Assembly: GCA_958450325.1 (NCBI GenBank)
Contig: OY288259.1
Coordinates: forward strand, 58,678,987 to 58,742,986
Source: Agrostemma githago
Lineage: Eukaryota > Streptophyta > Magnoliopsida > Caryophyllales > Caryophyllaceae
Direction of reading: 5' to 3'
DNA length: 64,000 bases
Shown: positions 10,165 to 22,324 of the stretch, one piece after another
Position numbering within the stretch: position 1 is the first letter of the stretch
How the letters are laid out: every line of letters starts with the position of its first letter
The notes under the pieces: model-generated
Told to the model about the DNA's origin: nothing
Databases searched by the model: none
The model's input: only the letters and a program-made list of their open reading frames with translations
Made by a program: the position numbers and the translations under genes

Positions 10165-11802
10165 TCAACTAACTGTGAAGCTAGCTGCAGCACCAGAGTT
10201 ACCGCCACCCCCGCTAAAGGGGTCTCTGTCGTCTGGAGGGGGTGGGGGAGGACCTTGGTTGCATTTGTCGAACATGGCCTGAAACATGGCCATCTGTTCC
10301 TGCATTTTCTTGATGTGTTCTGCCTGCTCCTTCAGTTGCTCCTTCATTTGCTCCTTCTCCGGATCGGGCTGCTGAGATCCGGCCGGCGTTTACTCCATTT
10401 GTGTGGAGGTTCTCAGACGCGATGTGGGAGGTCTGAAGTACATACCGTGTGCATTTCCCACACCGTACACACTTCCTTTCCTGTAACCCTTGACGACCTT
10501 GAACCAAATCTCGTTTGGGTCGACTTCCTCAACATCAGGATCGGCCTCGAGTCTCGCCAACTCTTCTTGGTAGGCGTCCTGCTTACAGAAGAACGATCTC
10601 AATTTAAGTTATTATTAGATGAAATCATTGAAGATAGTTATCCACCACCTACAGTCGATTTAGTACTCACCCAGGTCGCCTGATCCTTTTTCGATTTAAA
10701 GGTAGTCCCTTTTTCATCGGTCTGCCCATGCATGTCGTAAAATATTTCCGCCGCGGTTGGCTCCCTCCCGAGCTCAGCACGCAGCTATTAAATTAGTACG
10801 AAAGTTAGGCAAATATAAATTATGCAAACGTAGTTTACGATTATACAAGGAAGAGTACGATATTAATTAGTGGAAATCATACTCTCTTGACACGAGTGAA
10901 AGAAGACTGAGAACCCCGATGATGTGTCGGGTTTGCTTGGCCCTCATGGTCACAGTTCGCCAACTTGTTCCTTTGGGCAATTTCGGACCTCACCTTAAAC
11001 TCTTTCTGATCGTGGTAGGCAATCCATCTCTCCAACGCCTCCCCTAAAATATGACGACCCAATATATTATTTAATACAGTGAAAGATTGAAGTTAGATTG
11101 TTTATTTGTTAAAATTGATTACCTAAAGAAAAATAACTAACACCTTTAAGGTCCTTCAACGGAGTCCCCCGCGTACGTCGTTTATTCATCACACAGGCGA
11201 AACGTCGTGTGCACGTTTCATTATACCGTTCCCAGACCCTACCATCAAACTCTGAGGCCCAGCTGAACTTGAACTATACAGTCAAGACAGATTAATAAGT
11301 AGTATGAAAAATATTTACAAAGTCCAGATTATAAAATAAAAACTCGGGAGCAAAAACAATCCACGTACCTTGAACTGGTTGAACCACCACTCTCGTATCT
11401 CAGCCGGTACCTGAGACCAATTAGCATACCCTTGCCCTTTGTCGACCATGAAGCTGTTGGTATAGCCTTTGACGACCTCTTTGTGCAGAAACCTGCACCG
11501 AGTCGAGAAGACCATATATACAGTCAATCATACAAAATGTAGTACAAAAATGAACATTTACAAAAGAATAATCAACAAGTTAGATTATATTACCATGTGC
11601 CTGTTGGTTTGAGAACATACCGCCCCTCCTCGTCCTTCTCCAGCTCCTCATCTGGCCCCTGTTGCTGCTCCTCCTCCTCCTGCTCAGCGGTCTGCTCCGG
11701 TCCCGTTTCGGGGACCACCTCCTCGTCCTCCTGCTGAGTGGTCGTCGTGTGAGCAGACCTACTACCCCCACCACGTCTCCTAGTCGATCTACCGCCTGCC
11801 AT
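10165..11802 (-). pseudogene. Second CACTA gene, Transposase_24-like (Ptta/En/Spm), broken
   Basis: Read from 11802 downwards. Exon 1 (11802–11594) encodes an Arg/Gly start and a Glu/Gln-rich acidic stretch. Exon 2 (11492–11369) holds FLHKEVVKGY and the EIREWWFNQF motif. A third exon near 11270–11147 holds the YNETCTRRFACVMNKRR segment. Later exons hold EALERWIAYHDQKEF (about 11046–10885) and a segment near 10786–10682. A final exon (start unresolved, roughly from 10595) runs to 10165. The conserved core fits PF03004-type plant transposase proteins, thought to act with TNP2 in end binding. An in-frame TAA at 10390–10392 interrupts the last exon. Coding sense then continues in the same frame through a Lys/Glu/Met coiled coil and a Pro/Gly-rich tail to 10165, so the stop looks like a nonsense mutation. 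Exon borders are approximate except where given exactly. Confidence 0.7.
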
Positions 11803-11950
11803 TATATTAACCTGTCAAAAAATTAAACAATGTTAACAACAATTAGCCATGTCATCAACAATTTCATTCTAACTTTATTCAAGTAAAATAGCCTACTATA
11901 GTAAACATCAAAATAACTTAACCATGTAAACATTTAAACATACAACAACT

Positions 11951-14900
11951 CTAGTAGTCACCGTCGCTGTCGTTATTTTCTTCAGCCTCATCCTCCTCAG
12001 TCTGATCCTCCTCCTCGGTCTCCTCGCCCCCAACTTTATCGTCCTCTGAGTTCTCTTCATCGTGTCCGTCATCCTCCTCGAGGTTCTCCGGAACATCCCT
12101 GACCATGTACTCTCCTTGTCCATCATCATCGTCATCCTCAAAATCTTCCTCTGCTCCTTCATTCTGATCTTGTACGGAGAATATGTTCTCTTCAATAGAA
12201 GATAAGCGTGTACCACTTGAAGCCGCATCTTCCTGGAACAGAGAACTGTCTATTTGTCCCCGTGGTTTAGTCGTAAAGACTGCCCACCATTGACTTTGAT
12301 TTCTGTCATTTCTCGTGTAAGGAGAAGGAGCAAAATAGACTTGCTTCGCCTGATGCGCGAGTATGAACGGATCGTACGTAGGATATTTCCTTGTGTGATT
12401 AACTTCCACAATCTTGTAACGTTCATGCACTCGGGTCCCGTTCACGGAGCTGTCTTTCCACTCACACTTGAATACCACAGCTCTATACCCTCGTTCTTTG
12501 CCAGCGTAACACAACTCAAAAATATCCTCCAAAATATCATAGTACTCATCACCATCAAGAGATGACATACTCACACCAAAATTGCATCTAGCCTTGTTCT
12601 TTCCGTAGTTGAATGTGTGAAAATTGAACCCGTTCACCGAGTACCGGTTCCAGGTTTTAACCACTCGCACTGGACCAAATGCCAAACTTCTAACCAAATC
12701 ATCACGTATGTCTAAGGCAACTACGTGATCCTTGAGCCACTTCGGGAAATATTCGTCGTGCTTACTCCAAACGTCATCAGGGTTCACGGCAGGGTTCGCA
12801 GCGACATATTCAGTTACAAATTATTTCTCATAAGGCTCTAAGATCTCACAATTCGAAAGTAGGTAAAGGTGCGCTCGGTTGTACTCTTTCTCATCTAGTG
12901 TCCTAGAACCCTCAACGGATGAAGTTCCTTCATCGTCCTTCTTTTGAAAAAATTCGGGTATAGTGGGGTCAATGGACACCGAATGTCCTAGGTTCAGGTT
13001 CTTGATTTTTGTTTGCACATCTTTATCGAAGTTGAGGGAGCAGAAGTTTGCAATCTCTTCTGTCAAATATGCATTACAAATAGAACCTTCTACCCTAGCC
13101 TTGTTACCAATTTTCTTCTTCAAATGATTCAGGAACCTAAATAAACAAGTTATATATTTCAATCAATACAAATTAGTTAAGCTTATTTTTTTTAAATGAA
13201 GTTACTAAAAGTTACGTACCTTTCAAATGGGTACATCCATCTATACTGGACAGGTCCTCCAACCTTTAGCCTCGTAGGGCAAGTGGACAGGTAGATGCTC
13301 CATGGAATTAAAGAATGACGGTGGAAAGATCATCTGAAGTTTGCATAGTATCTGCGGAATTTGATCCTCGAGCCGAGACATGTCCTCAATTGATACTGTA
13401 GAGGAACACAAATCTCGGAAGAACTGAGATATCTCAGTTATAGAATTCCACACCATCGGTGGAAGAAGGTGCTTTAGTGACATCGGAAGCAACCTCTCCA
13501 TGAAAACGTGACAGTCGTGACTCTTTAACCCTTGAAGCTTCAGGTTCTTAAGATCAACACAGCGTTTGAAGTCGGAGGCGTACCCATCAGGGAACTTCAA
13601 CTTCTCTACCCACTCCAACAACGCCTTTCTCTGGGCCTTGTCAAGTGTGAACAAGGCCCTCGGTTTCGACCCATCCTGTTTTATGTGCAGTTGAGGACGG
13701 TGACAGAATTTCTTGACATCTCGCCGGGAGCCTGTAGTGTCACAACTCTTCCCCTCCACATCCATCACCATGTGAATCAACTGCTCGAAGAAGTTTTTCT
13801 CTATGTGCATCACATCTAAATTGTGACGAATTAACAAAGTCCTCCAATATGGTAGTTCGAAGAATATGCTACGTTTAAACCAACCATTTTTCAACTTCTT
13901 GAGGTCTTTGAACTCCTGCTCGGTTCCGTCAACAGTAGACGGGTAATCAGAAATCAACTCCCATATTTCATCTCCTGGGAGTCGATCAGGTGCGTCCTCA
14001 AGCACCTCCACACCCTTCTTGAACGCCTTCTTATTCTTTCTATATGGGTGACCTTCTGGTAGGAACTGCCGATGACAGTCAAACCAACTTATTTTACTAG
14101 AATTTAGAAGATAAAAAGCTTTGCTCTCACCCATACAACACGGACATGCTTTCTGACCCGCAGTAGACCACCCCGAGAGCATACCGTACGCGGGAAAGTC
14201 GTTTATAGTCCACAACAAAGCTGCTTTCAACTGAAAGTTTTGTCTCATAGAGACATCATATGTTTCCACCCCTACCTCCCACAGTTGTTTCAGTTCCTCA
14301 ATAACAGGTTGCAAGTAAACATCCAAATGATTTTTCGGGTTTTTGGGTCCGGGAACAATAAGAGATAGGAAGATGAAAGGTTGCTTCAAACACAACCAAG
14401 GAGGTAGGTTGTAAGGTGTGATCACAACTGGCCAGCAAGAGTACGATTTACCAAATTGACCGAACGGTGCAAATCCATCAGTGCACAACCCAAGCCTTAC
14501 ATTTCGGGGTTCTAACGCAAAGTGGGGATGTAGTCTATCAAAACGCTTCCACTCCTCACCATCACTCGGATGACACATCTTCCCTAGTACCCTAATGTCC
14601 TCCTTGTGCCACCGCATTTGCTCAGCTATGGTTTTTGTGGCGTACAATTTCTGAAGCCTAGGTGCAATAGGGAAGTACGTAAGCTGACTTATTGGGATTG
14701 GTTTCTTACCCCTGACACTACTTTTCCCTTTTCTACCTCTCAAAACAATATCCCCCTCGACCATCTTATACCTACCCTTACCACATCTCCTACATTCATC
14801 AAGCATCGCATCGTCCTTCCAAAATAGCATGCACCCATCTGGACAAGCGTCAATCTTTTGATGCGGGAGTTGAAGTCCCTTCACAACCTTTTTGGTTGTG

Positions 14901-15529
14901 TAGAATGATCGGGTCATGATATTGTCTTTTGGAATAACTCTCTCGAGCAAGGCAGCAATACCATCGACACAAGCAAAGGGCAGGTTGAACTCACATTTAA
15001 GGCTAACTACCATAGACGCGACTTCTAACAAAGTCACATCGCACCCTCCGTATAACGGTTTCTCCGAAGCTTCCAACATGTCAAAAAACGCCTTTGCTCG
15101 TGGGTTAGGCTCTTGTGGGTTAGGTGAATCTTGTGGGTTGGGTGAGTCTCGTGGGCTAGGTGAGTCTCGTGGGTTAGGTGAGTTAAACAAGTTGCACTCC
15201 ACAACATCAACTATCATACCTCTCAATCCCCCCTCATCTTGATGGTTTTCGGTTCCCTCAGACTGAGATGACTCGCCATGACAAATCCAATAATAGTAAT
15301 CGGGTGAAAAACCACTATAGATGACATGTTCCTTCACTACAAGGACCTCAAGAAATTTTAGGTTCTTGCATTTAGTACACGGACACCTAACCTCCCCCCT
15401 CGATGCGTAGTCTATCGACTTTTTAGCGACCTCGACAAATGACTCAACACCCCTCAAAAATTTGACTGTTGGACATCTCTTCTTATCAAGTCTTCCCTCG
15501 TACATCCATTTCCGTTCAATTCTCTTCAT
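11951..15529 (-). pseudogene. TNP2-type CACTA transposase, frameshift plus nonsense
   Basis: Exon 1 starts at ATG 15529. Domains in order: a transposase-associated zinc-binding N terminus (CPCTKCKN), a short Pro-Asn-Pro-Arg-Asp-Ser repeat (15105–15190 region), the Transposase_21 core (VPGPKNPKNHLDVYL, then AYGMLSGWSTAGQKACPCC), and a DUF4218 region (CHVFMERLLP, then HLPVHLPYEAK). One extra base at about 13263–13264 shifts the frame inside PYEAK and ends translation at 13241. Removing it in thought restores the expected GGPVQYRWMYPFER-like continuation into an intron at 13137–13219. The next exon continues from 13136 but meets an in-frame TAA at 12821–12823, after which a DUF4216 region (SVNGFNFHTFNYGK) and a very acidic tail end at 11951. 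Catalytic segments look intact; the lesions lie downstream of the core. Confidence 0.9.
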
Positions 15530-16480
15530 TTTCTATGTTCAAAAAATATATATAACATATTAAAGTTTAATTTCCCTACTTTAATTTATAACTTACTAAA
15601 CGAATATTTAATCACCATTTAACTTAAACTTCATTTCTCTAACTAATACGTCAAAATAAACCCAAATGTCTTATTAATTTAGAATTGACCTTACAAAAAT
15701 TTAGTAAACCCAATTTTTTTTTGGGAAAATGTAAGAATTTTGTATTAAGTAAACCCAATTTTTAATTTGCAAATGTCTTATTAATTATTAATTGACCTTA
15801 CAAAAATTAGTCACCGAATTTAATCACAATTTAATCCCAATCTAAAAAAAACCCTAGCTAATTTATCAATGTAATCCCAATTCAACCGAACAAAACACAA
15901 TAATTCATGCCTTAGGTCACACAGAAGCAGCTTAAACAGGTCAAAAAAGGGTCAAATTTTCGGATGCAGATATCAAAATTCCGAAAGCGCCGCTAACACC
16001 TATTTACAACCCCGATCAGGATAGAAGTGGTTTCGGGAAAATCCGGCATTATTACGACACCTTTTGGTCCGTCTCAAGTCACACAAAACTTCACCCTAAA
16101 CCCTAGAGGTCATTCTAGCTCAATTCAACCAAATTGATCAAACCCTAGTCAAAATAACGATGGGCATAAATAATCTAACTAAGCGAATTTGAGATAAACT
16201 AATCAACCTAATCGAACTTGGCCTAAACTAATCAACCTAATCGAAATTTAGACCTAGACGAAATTAACTAACAAATTATCAATAAATAACGCTAACAATG
16301 GAGAATACGAACTAATTATAATGAATAGAAACGAAATAAACTAAGAAAACGTACCAAAATTAGGAATAAAGGATGAAAAATGGGAGAGAAATGGGTCGGC
16401 GAGCGTAGAGGGAGAGTGTAGAGAGAGATTTTTTTTTTTTAACAAATGAAGGGGGAGAGGGGGGTGAGCGGGTATTTGAC
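15530..16480. other. CACTA leader and promoter region
   Basis: Non-coding DNA between the TNP2 start and the subterminal array. It is AT-rich with several AAACCCTA-type leader words in the minus-strand sense region and imperfect internal duplications (for example CTTATTAATT…TTGACCTTACAAAAAT at about 15669 and 15777). It presumably contains the element's promoter. I could not fix a TATA box. Confidence 0.45.
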
Positions 16481-16486
16481 GCCACA

Positions 16487-16737
16487 CTCAACTCGACGGG
16501 CGTCCACTATCGGACGCCACATTCGCACGCCATTTTGCTGAATATGGCGTCCGACAGTGGACTCCATTTGGGTTAAATGGCGTCCGCCTGCGGACGCCAT
16601 TTAAGTTCAATTTTGTCCTCCCCAAATACAGTCGGACGCCAAGTTTAGCGTCCGACTGTGGACGCCCGTTTGACTTTTCGGACGCCATGTAGGCGTCCGT
16701 ATGCCCAGGACGCCAAACAGGTGGACGCTCGGGACAG
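16487..16737. repeat. CACTA subterminal repeat array, 5' side of the element
   Basis: Repeated GGCGTCC/GGACGCC words, often as near-palindromes (16498–16518, 16579–16598, and a pair around 16632–16666), mirror the array at the other end. Orientation and spacing differ from the left array, so the two ends are distinguishable. Confidence 0.85.
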
Positions 16738-16754
16738 TTTTTCTTGTAGTGCAG

Positions 16755-18095
16755 ACTTAAGTCTGAACTTTAAATTCAGTCACCTCGGTTTTTCATTCTT
16801 CAAACTTAATCTTGAATTCATTAAAAAAACACTTTATCCCCAAACTAATTTCCCACTTCTCCCCTTCAACTTTCCACTTAACTGTTTTTTTAATCTCATG
16901 ACCTAGTTACCGTTTTGAATATCAAATCTCAATCTCTCATTCCTGCGAAAGAACGTGTTAAAGTACACACTCAATCACGACTTTAATGTTTTGAGTGAAA
17001 ATATATATTAGGTATTTACTTGGAATAAAACAAGTGATGCATATACTCTTTATTCAAAGTTCTTAGTAAACTAGTAATTGATTCATGTTATCTTTTGTTT
17101 GTATGTTCAATGTTCAAAGTGAGACATATGTGCATATCAGCATACGGCACATATGTCATTAACACTTGAAATCATAAGTATCATCTTACTCTGTATATGA
17201 TTTTAACAATTAAATTATCTGATATGTATTAGAAATGTATTTCGTATATTCTAGTATGACACGTTTAGCTAAGGACAGAAAATAATATTATTATTCTCTT
17301 TATACTGCTCATTTATCTATTTTTGATTAAAATATTTCTCAAAAACAATATAAAAAAAGTAAACAAATGATCGAGACCGAAAGAGTACAGGTCAATTCTT
17401 AAGACTAGTTAGATTCATTTGCCAAAACAATAATGAGATATCAACATAAACTTAATTTTCAATAATTTACGAAAGAATATTGTCGCTACAATTCAAAACA
17501 AATAAATAAAACGAAGAGAGTAACGATTATCTAAAACTAGAAGGCAAAATAAATTACTGTAGGGAGGTAAATTGTGTTTTCCAATTTCCAAGCCTAAAAA
17601 TTTGAAGTGATGTGGAAGTCAAGTGTGCAAGAAGCAAGGGTTGGTTATCCCGTTTAGGCCCATATTTTAGGTTGGGCCTAACCCGAACCTGTCTATCTGA
17701 CGAAGCCCTGTCGTTTGCTAAACATTGTCTTCGTTACTCCTAACCCACTCAACACTTAGGTTTTGGTCCCCTCACCTACAGGATACGGGATACTACGTAT
17801 TAAGTTTAACGATATTTAGTTTAGGTTCCTTCAATTAAATTCATAGCAATTTTTTTAAGAATTTATAGTTAATTAAAGATTAATATTAATCTCGTCCAAT
17901 TCAATTCAGAAGACGTATTTAGTTTGTATGCTCCTACAAACTCCAAAGATTTTGGAATGACAATCGTGTGCTTTTAAGTTCAAGTCTAACGATATTCTCC
18001 ACAAAGCTTAATTGTTAATCTCATCAACAAATCTCAACCGTCATATAACATTAAATGGACACTCTTGATTCACTCGAATCTTCTAACAAAACTAA
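16755..18095. other. Intergenic stretch after the CACTA element
   Basis: AT-rich, no gene recognised. A GC-richer patch at about 17635–17720 carries the GGCCCATA…GGGCCTAACCCGAACC type of composition seen in other repeat debris here. Nothing else is supported. Confidence 0.4.
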
Positions 18096-18099
18096 GACA

Positions 18100-18740
18100 T
18101 TGCATCATTTATTACTTCGTATTTTTTTTTTGGAAGGTTGGAGTTTAATATTAACCGTCAAAAACCGTCATTAAGTTGAATATTACACGATTTACGCTCG
18201 TTCTATTTCAACTAATACCAAGTCCCGTGAATAAGTAATCAAACAGTTCCATTCAAATATGTTGCATCATTTATTATTTATTTTTTGAAAATCGAAGATT
18301 ACAACAACTCACGAACTCTAGTTCCATTATGATGCCTTTAATATTAACCATGAAACTTGTCACCGAATCGAGAAACTACCAACTTTGGTTCCATTCCAAC
18401 CCAATATCGAGCCACTCGGATAAGTAATTAAGCGTTGCATCAATTTTCTTTTTTGCTTTGAGAATCAAAGTTTAATCATCAAACTCAGTAATTACATGAT
18501 AAACTTACACCGTCTTGGTTCAATTCTACCCCAATACCGAGTCACATAAATAAATGAAATGGTGCATCATTTATCATTCATTATTTATTTAATTATATTT
18601 TATTTTTATGTGGGTTTAATACTGTATACTCGTACTCCGTATTATCTTCGAAACAACCATTACGTTGGAGATTACAGCAGTTAACACTAACTCTATTTCA
18701 TTCGGATCAAATACCGAGACTCGTAAATAAATAAGTAGTA
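18100..18740. repeat. Diverged tandem repeat, about four units of 130–175 bp
   Basis: The anchor TTGCATCATTTATTA recurs in variant form at about 18102, 18261, 18434 and 18562. The partner phrase AATACCGAG…TAAATAAGTAA recurs at about 18216, 18402, 18532 and 18710. Units share GGAGATTACA-type and TTGGTTCAATTCTA-type blocks but are strongly diverged. The array ends about 800 bp before the GTE start codon and could overlap its promoter. Confidence 0.6.
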
Positions 18741-18879
18741 CTCGTACATGATTGAACTATTTTTTATTTTGTACGAGTATTTTTATTTATAATACGCTTA
18801 ATAAATTTATAATCTACTTATTCAATTTATTTAATTTAATACGGAGTATATTTGTTTATACGAGTACGTATTTTTTAAA

Positions 18880-19521
18880 AGAGGAAGGAAGAGCCACGGT
18901 GTTCGGATCAATTGCCTCATCACGTACTCGAGTAATTTCCCTTTTCCTTAGGCCTTTTTTTGCAATTTTCCACCTTTCTTTTTCACAAACCCTAATTTTT
19001 CCCCCCTCTTTTCTCTCTCCTCGACGCCTCCATTTCTCTCTCCATTCCTCCCTAATTCTTCACTCATCCATTTTTCTACTACTGTTTCCCAGTTGATTCG
19101 ATGGTTTAAACCCAGAGGTATGTGAATCAATTTTCCATCTTTCTCCAATTTACAGTTTCTTTCTGATTTTACGCCCTTTTCCTTTCAAGTCTTGATTTTA
19201 AATCCTGTAAAAAAACAAAAACATAGGCAAATCGAGTGAAAAGTCAAGTATTTTGTTGGGTATTGATTGAAATTCGGATCTGAGTGTGTTTGATTTTCTT
19301 TTGAATCAGGGTTTTGAGCAGATCTGAGATTTGGGGATTTTTTTTTTCTTGGTCAAGGGTCGTTGTTGTTGAATGATTAGGGTTTTCTGGGATTTGTGTT
19401 TAATCCAAAACCCTAAATTTAAAGCTGGAATCTTGGGTGGTTTCCTTGAAGAATCTAGGGTTTTGAAGGGAATCTAATCAATTGAGGTTTTTGGATAAGA
19501 AGAAAGAAAGGGGTTACCTTT
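18880..19521 (+). promoter_or_regulatory. Probable 5' leader of the GTE gene
   Basis: A pyrimidine-rich tract (about 18940–19090, with AAACCCTAATTTTTCCCC) followed by a G/T-rich stretch looks like a plant 5' UTR with a leader intron; a possible donor lies at about 19117 (AGAGGTATGTG) and AG acceptors occur before the ATG. The short frames here are not conserved coding. Exact transcription start and intron limits cannot be read from sequence alone. Confidence 0.4.
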
Positions 19522-22070
19522 ATGGCTCCTGGGACATCAGGAGCTGAGGAGCTGCCTAGGGTTAAGCATAAATGGAATGAGAATAGCAAAGTTTATACAC
19601 GAAAAATTCACAGAAATCCCAAAAATATTATCTCTAATATTCAGTTAATTGAGAAGAGCCAAGGTGAAACTAGTAAAGGTACCGCTGTCGAAAGTAATGG
19701 TGGTGAGCCGGAGCATGTTGTTAATGGCACCATAATTGTCGACGATGAAAAGATTGATGAAAAGAACAAAGAGATTATCAGTGAGGATGTTGTGCCTAAT
19801 GATGTGAATAGTGTTAAGGATGTCCCCTCAACAACCAACAATGATGTTGATGGCGATCTTGAGCGTGTTGTTGAGGACAGTGTTAAGGATGTCCCCTCGA
19901 CAGCAGACGATATCCTTGAAGCAAACAAGGAGAATGTTGTCGAGGGGGTTGTTGTTGTTGATAATATGAAGAGCAGAGTTGAGGAGATGCCTACAATTGC
20001 AAATGACACCATGGAGGTGCCTGAAAATGGGAACGGTGTAGAGGAAGTCTTGAATGATGTAAACATCACTGAAAAATTGCCTGTCGGTGAGAATGATGTC
20101 CATGAGGAGGGGCCTCACGAAGAGGAGAATTTCGAGGAAGGGCCCCGCAATGAAAATAACATTGAAGAGGATGAGGAGGTGCCTGAGAGGAACTTTTCTC
20201 CGAAGTTGCCTGTTGAAGAGGCAAATTCGTCACAGCCCCATCAAAGTTTGTCGCATAGAGAGACTGCGAAGTTGTCTGAGGATTCGTTGAGCCATAATCG
20301 TGTGGAGGAGACGGTTCCTAATGGGAATGATGATCATCAAAGGAATTACGAGAATGGGGTTGTTGTGAGAGAGGAGAGAGCAATGGTTACACACTTAGAC
20401 GACAGGTTGAATATTAGTGTGACAGCAGCTAAATCGAGGGATGAAGTTAAGGATTTGAAGAGAAAGTTGGAAGTCGAGCTTGACCAGGTTCGGAAAATGG
20501 CCAGAAAGCTTGAAGCAAAAGAGACTCAGCTTAGCAATGTCGGTTTTGATGGTGGTATGTTCCATGAGGCGCCTTCTGTTGGGAGGTTACATTTTCCTGT
20601 CAATGGTGGGACAAATAATAATAATAATGGTATTAGTAATATGAGAGGGAGTATGGAAATGGGTTCTGCTAGTTATAGTCACCCGAGACCCTATGACGAT
20701 CTGACGGTTGCTGTGACAAGTAATAGTTACCATGGGGCTGGCGAAATTTCTCTTGAGAAAGAAAAGAGGACACCTAAGGCAAACCAGTTTTATCGAAATT
20801 CAGACTTTTTGTTAGGGAAGGAGAAGCTTCCTCCTGCCGAGAGTCATAGGAAGGCGAAGTCGAGTGGAGGAGGTCGGAGGCATGGAGGTGGTGGCCACGG
20901 TGGTGGTGGAGGAGAGTTCGAGTCGGGAGTGGGATTTGATAAGAAATTTCATAAGAAATGCAATGAGTTGCTTCAGAAGCTTCGGAACCACAAACATGGG
21001 TGGGTGTTTAATCAGCCGGTGGACGTGAATAGGCTCGGTCTTCATGACTATTTCGACATAATCAAGCGTCCCATGGATCTCGGTACTGTGAAAACTAGGC
21101 TGACCAACAATTGGTACAAGACTCCTAGGGAGTTTGCGGAAGACGTAAGACTTACATTTCACAATGCCATGACTTACAATCCAGAAGGGCAGGATGTTCA
21201 TATCATGGCAAAAGAACTCCTTCGAATATTTGAAGATAAATGGCCTGCTATTGATGCGGATTATGATCGTAGGGTGAGGTATGAAATGTTCCGTGATTTA
21301 GGCACACCCACACCAACTTCCAGGAAATCGTATGGCGGCCCAATACGCATGCCGTTACCCCCACCCCCAATCCTTCACCCTCCTCCCTCCTTTCATGACA
21401 CAAGGAACCTTGAGAGGTCTAAATCGATGCCTGTTAGACAGGAGTCGCGGCCTAAGCCTGCCCCTCCCGTGCGAACACCAGCTCCGAAGAAGCCTAAGGC
21501 TAAAGATGTCAACAAAAGGGATATGACTTTTGATGAGAAGCAAAAGCTTAGCACTAATCTCCAGTGCTTGCCCTCGGAGAAACTCGATGTCATTGTTCAG
21601 ATCATTAAGAAGAGGAGCTCAGCTCTTTCGCAGCACGACGATGAAATTGAGGTTGACATAGATAGTGTTGATACTGAGACACTTTGGGAGTTGGATAGGT
21701 TTGTGACCAACTACAAGAAGAGTCTTAGTAAACATAAGAGAAAAGCTGAAATTGCTATGCAAGCTAAACAAGCTGCTGCACAAGCTATCCCTCAAACAGT
21801 GAGCCTTCGAGTTCTCGAGTTTCCTTGTCGTTATTCTTTATTCTTTATTTTTTTCCGTTTATTTAGTTGTGTTTCTGTTCATTGCAGGCACCACCGGCTC
21901 CTGCAAACGTTGAACCACCTAGAGAGGATAAAGCAGGTAGATACATTGAAACTTGCATTCCTGTACACGAACCCATGAACCGTATTTTCATACAATATTT
22001 CTTAATTAATTATTTTGGTGCATAAATTGTTGTAGATGATGGAACTGTTGCCCGTTCACCTCTAGCTCAA

Positions 22071-22105
<35 letters not shown>

Positions 22106-22324
22106 AGCTCAACAACAGAGGCATAGCGATAATGCTAGCGGTTCGAGTAGCTCAAGCAGTTCTAGCAGTGATTCGGGTTCCTCGTCAAGTGGTATTTACT
22201 CTAACAGTGTGAAATTGGTATCTTGGATGACATTGAAAAACAATGAATCTGACTTTAGATGATTCATCATGCTGCAGATTCTGATAGCAGTAGCTCTTCT
22301 GATTCCGGGTCAGATGATAATTAA
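19522..22324 (+). CDS. GTE4: Bromodomain–NET transcription factor of the GTE family (GTE4-like)
   Basis: Four coding exons: 19522–21798, 21888–21936, 22036–22191 and 22278–22324, giving 842 residues. A VKHKWNENSKVYTRK start is followed by a long acidic, low-complexity region, a coiled coil (about 305–337), a bromodomain (about 474–574; FNQPVDVNRLGLHDYFDIIK and the acetyl-lysine-binding Asn of MTYNPEGQD), and a NET/ET domain (about 667–736; MTFDEKQKLS). The C terminus is an Ala-Gln repeat and a Ser/Asp-rich tail. GTE proteins bind acetylated histones in the nucleus and tune transcription and cell-cycle genes; GTE4 of Arabidopsis keeps the mitotic cycle active. The length is a little above GTE4's usual size because of the acidic region. 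A further intron probably splits the 3' UTR (about 22360–22820). The gene converges on MDH. The symbol indicates the nearest subgroup, not proven orthology. Confidence 0.9.

Larger units (their letters stand above)
9546..16751 (-). mobile_element. CACTA (En/Spm) DNA transposon, complete 7.2 kb
   Basis: The ends are CACTACAAGAAAA at 9546–9558 and its exact inverse TTTTCTTGTAGTG finishing at 16751. Both flanks carry the 3-bp duplication CAG (9543–9545 and 16752–16754), the CACTA hallmark. Inside each end lie arrays of GGCGTCC/GGACGCC subterminal repeats. Two genes read on the minus strand: a TNP2-type transposase (15529→11951) and a second Transposase_24-type protein (11802→10165). Both carry disabling changes, so this copy is structurally intact but probably unable to make its own transposase. 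Its GC content is visibly higher than that of the flanking DNA, consistent with a separate origin. Confidence 0.95.

Noticed and set aside
10255..10683. Plus-strand frame of 142 residues inside the CACTA element
   Set aside because: It is the antisense shadow of the Transposase_24-like gene, which carries the conserved motifs on the minus strand.
18752..19096. 114-residue frame before GTE
   Set aside because: Phe/Leu/Ser-rich translation of AT-rich promoter and pyrimidine-rich leader; no family resemblance.
21799..21978. Read-through end of the long GTE frame as the true C terminus
   Set aside because: A GT donor at 21799 and AG acceptor at 21887 join in frame, and the downstream Ala-Gln and Ser/Asp exons give a GTE-like ending.
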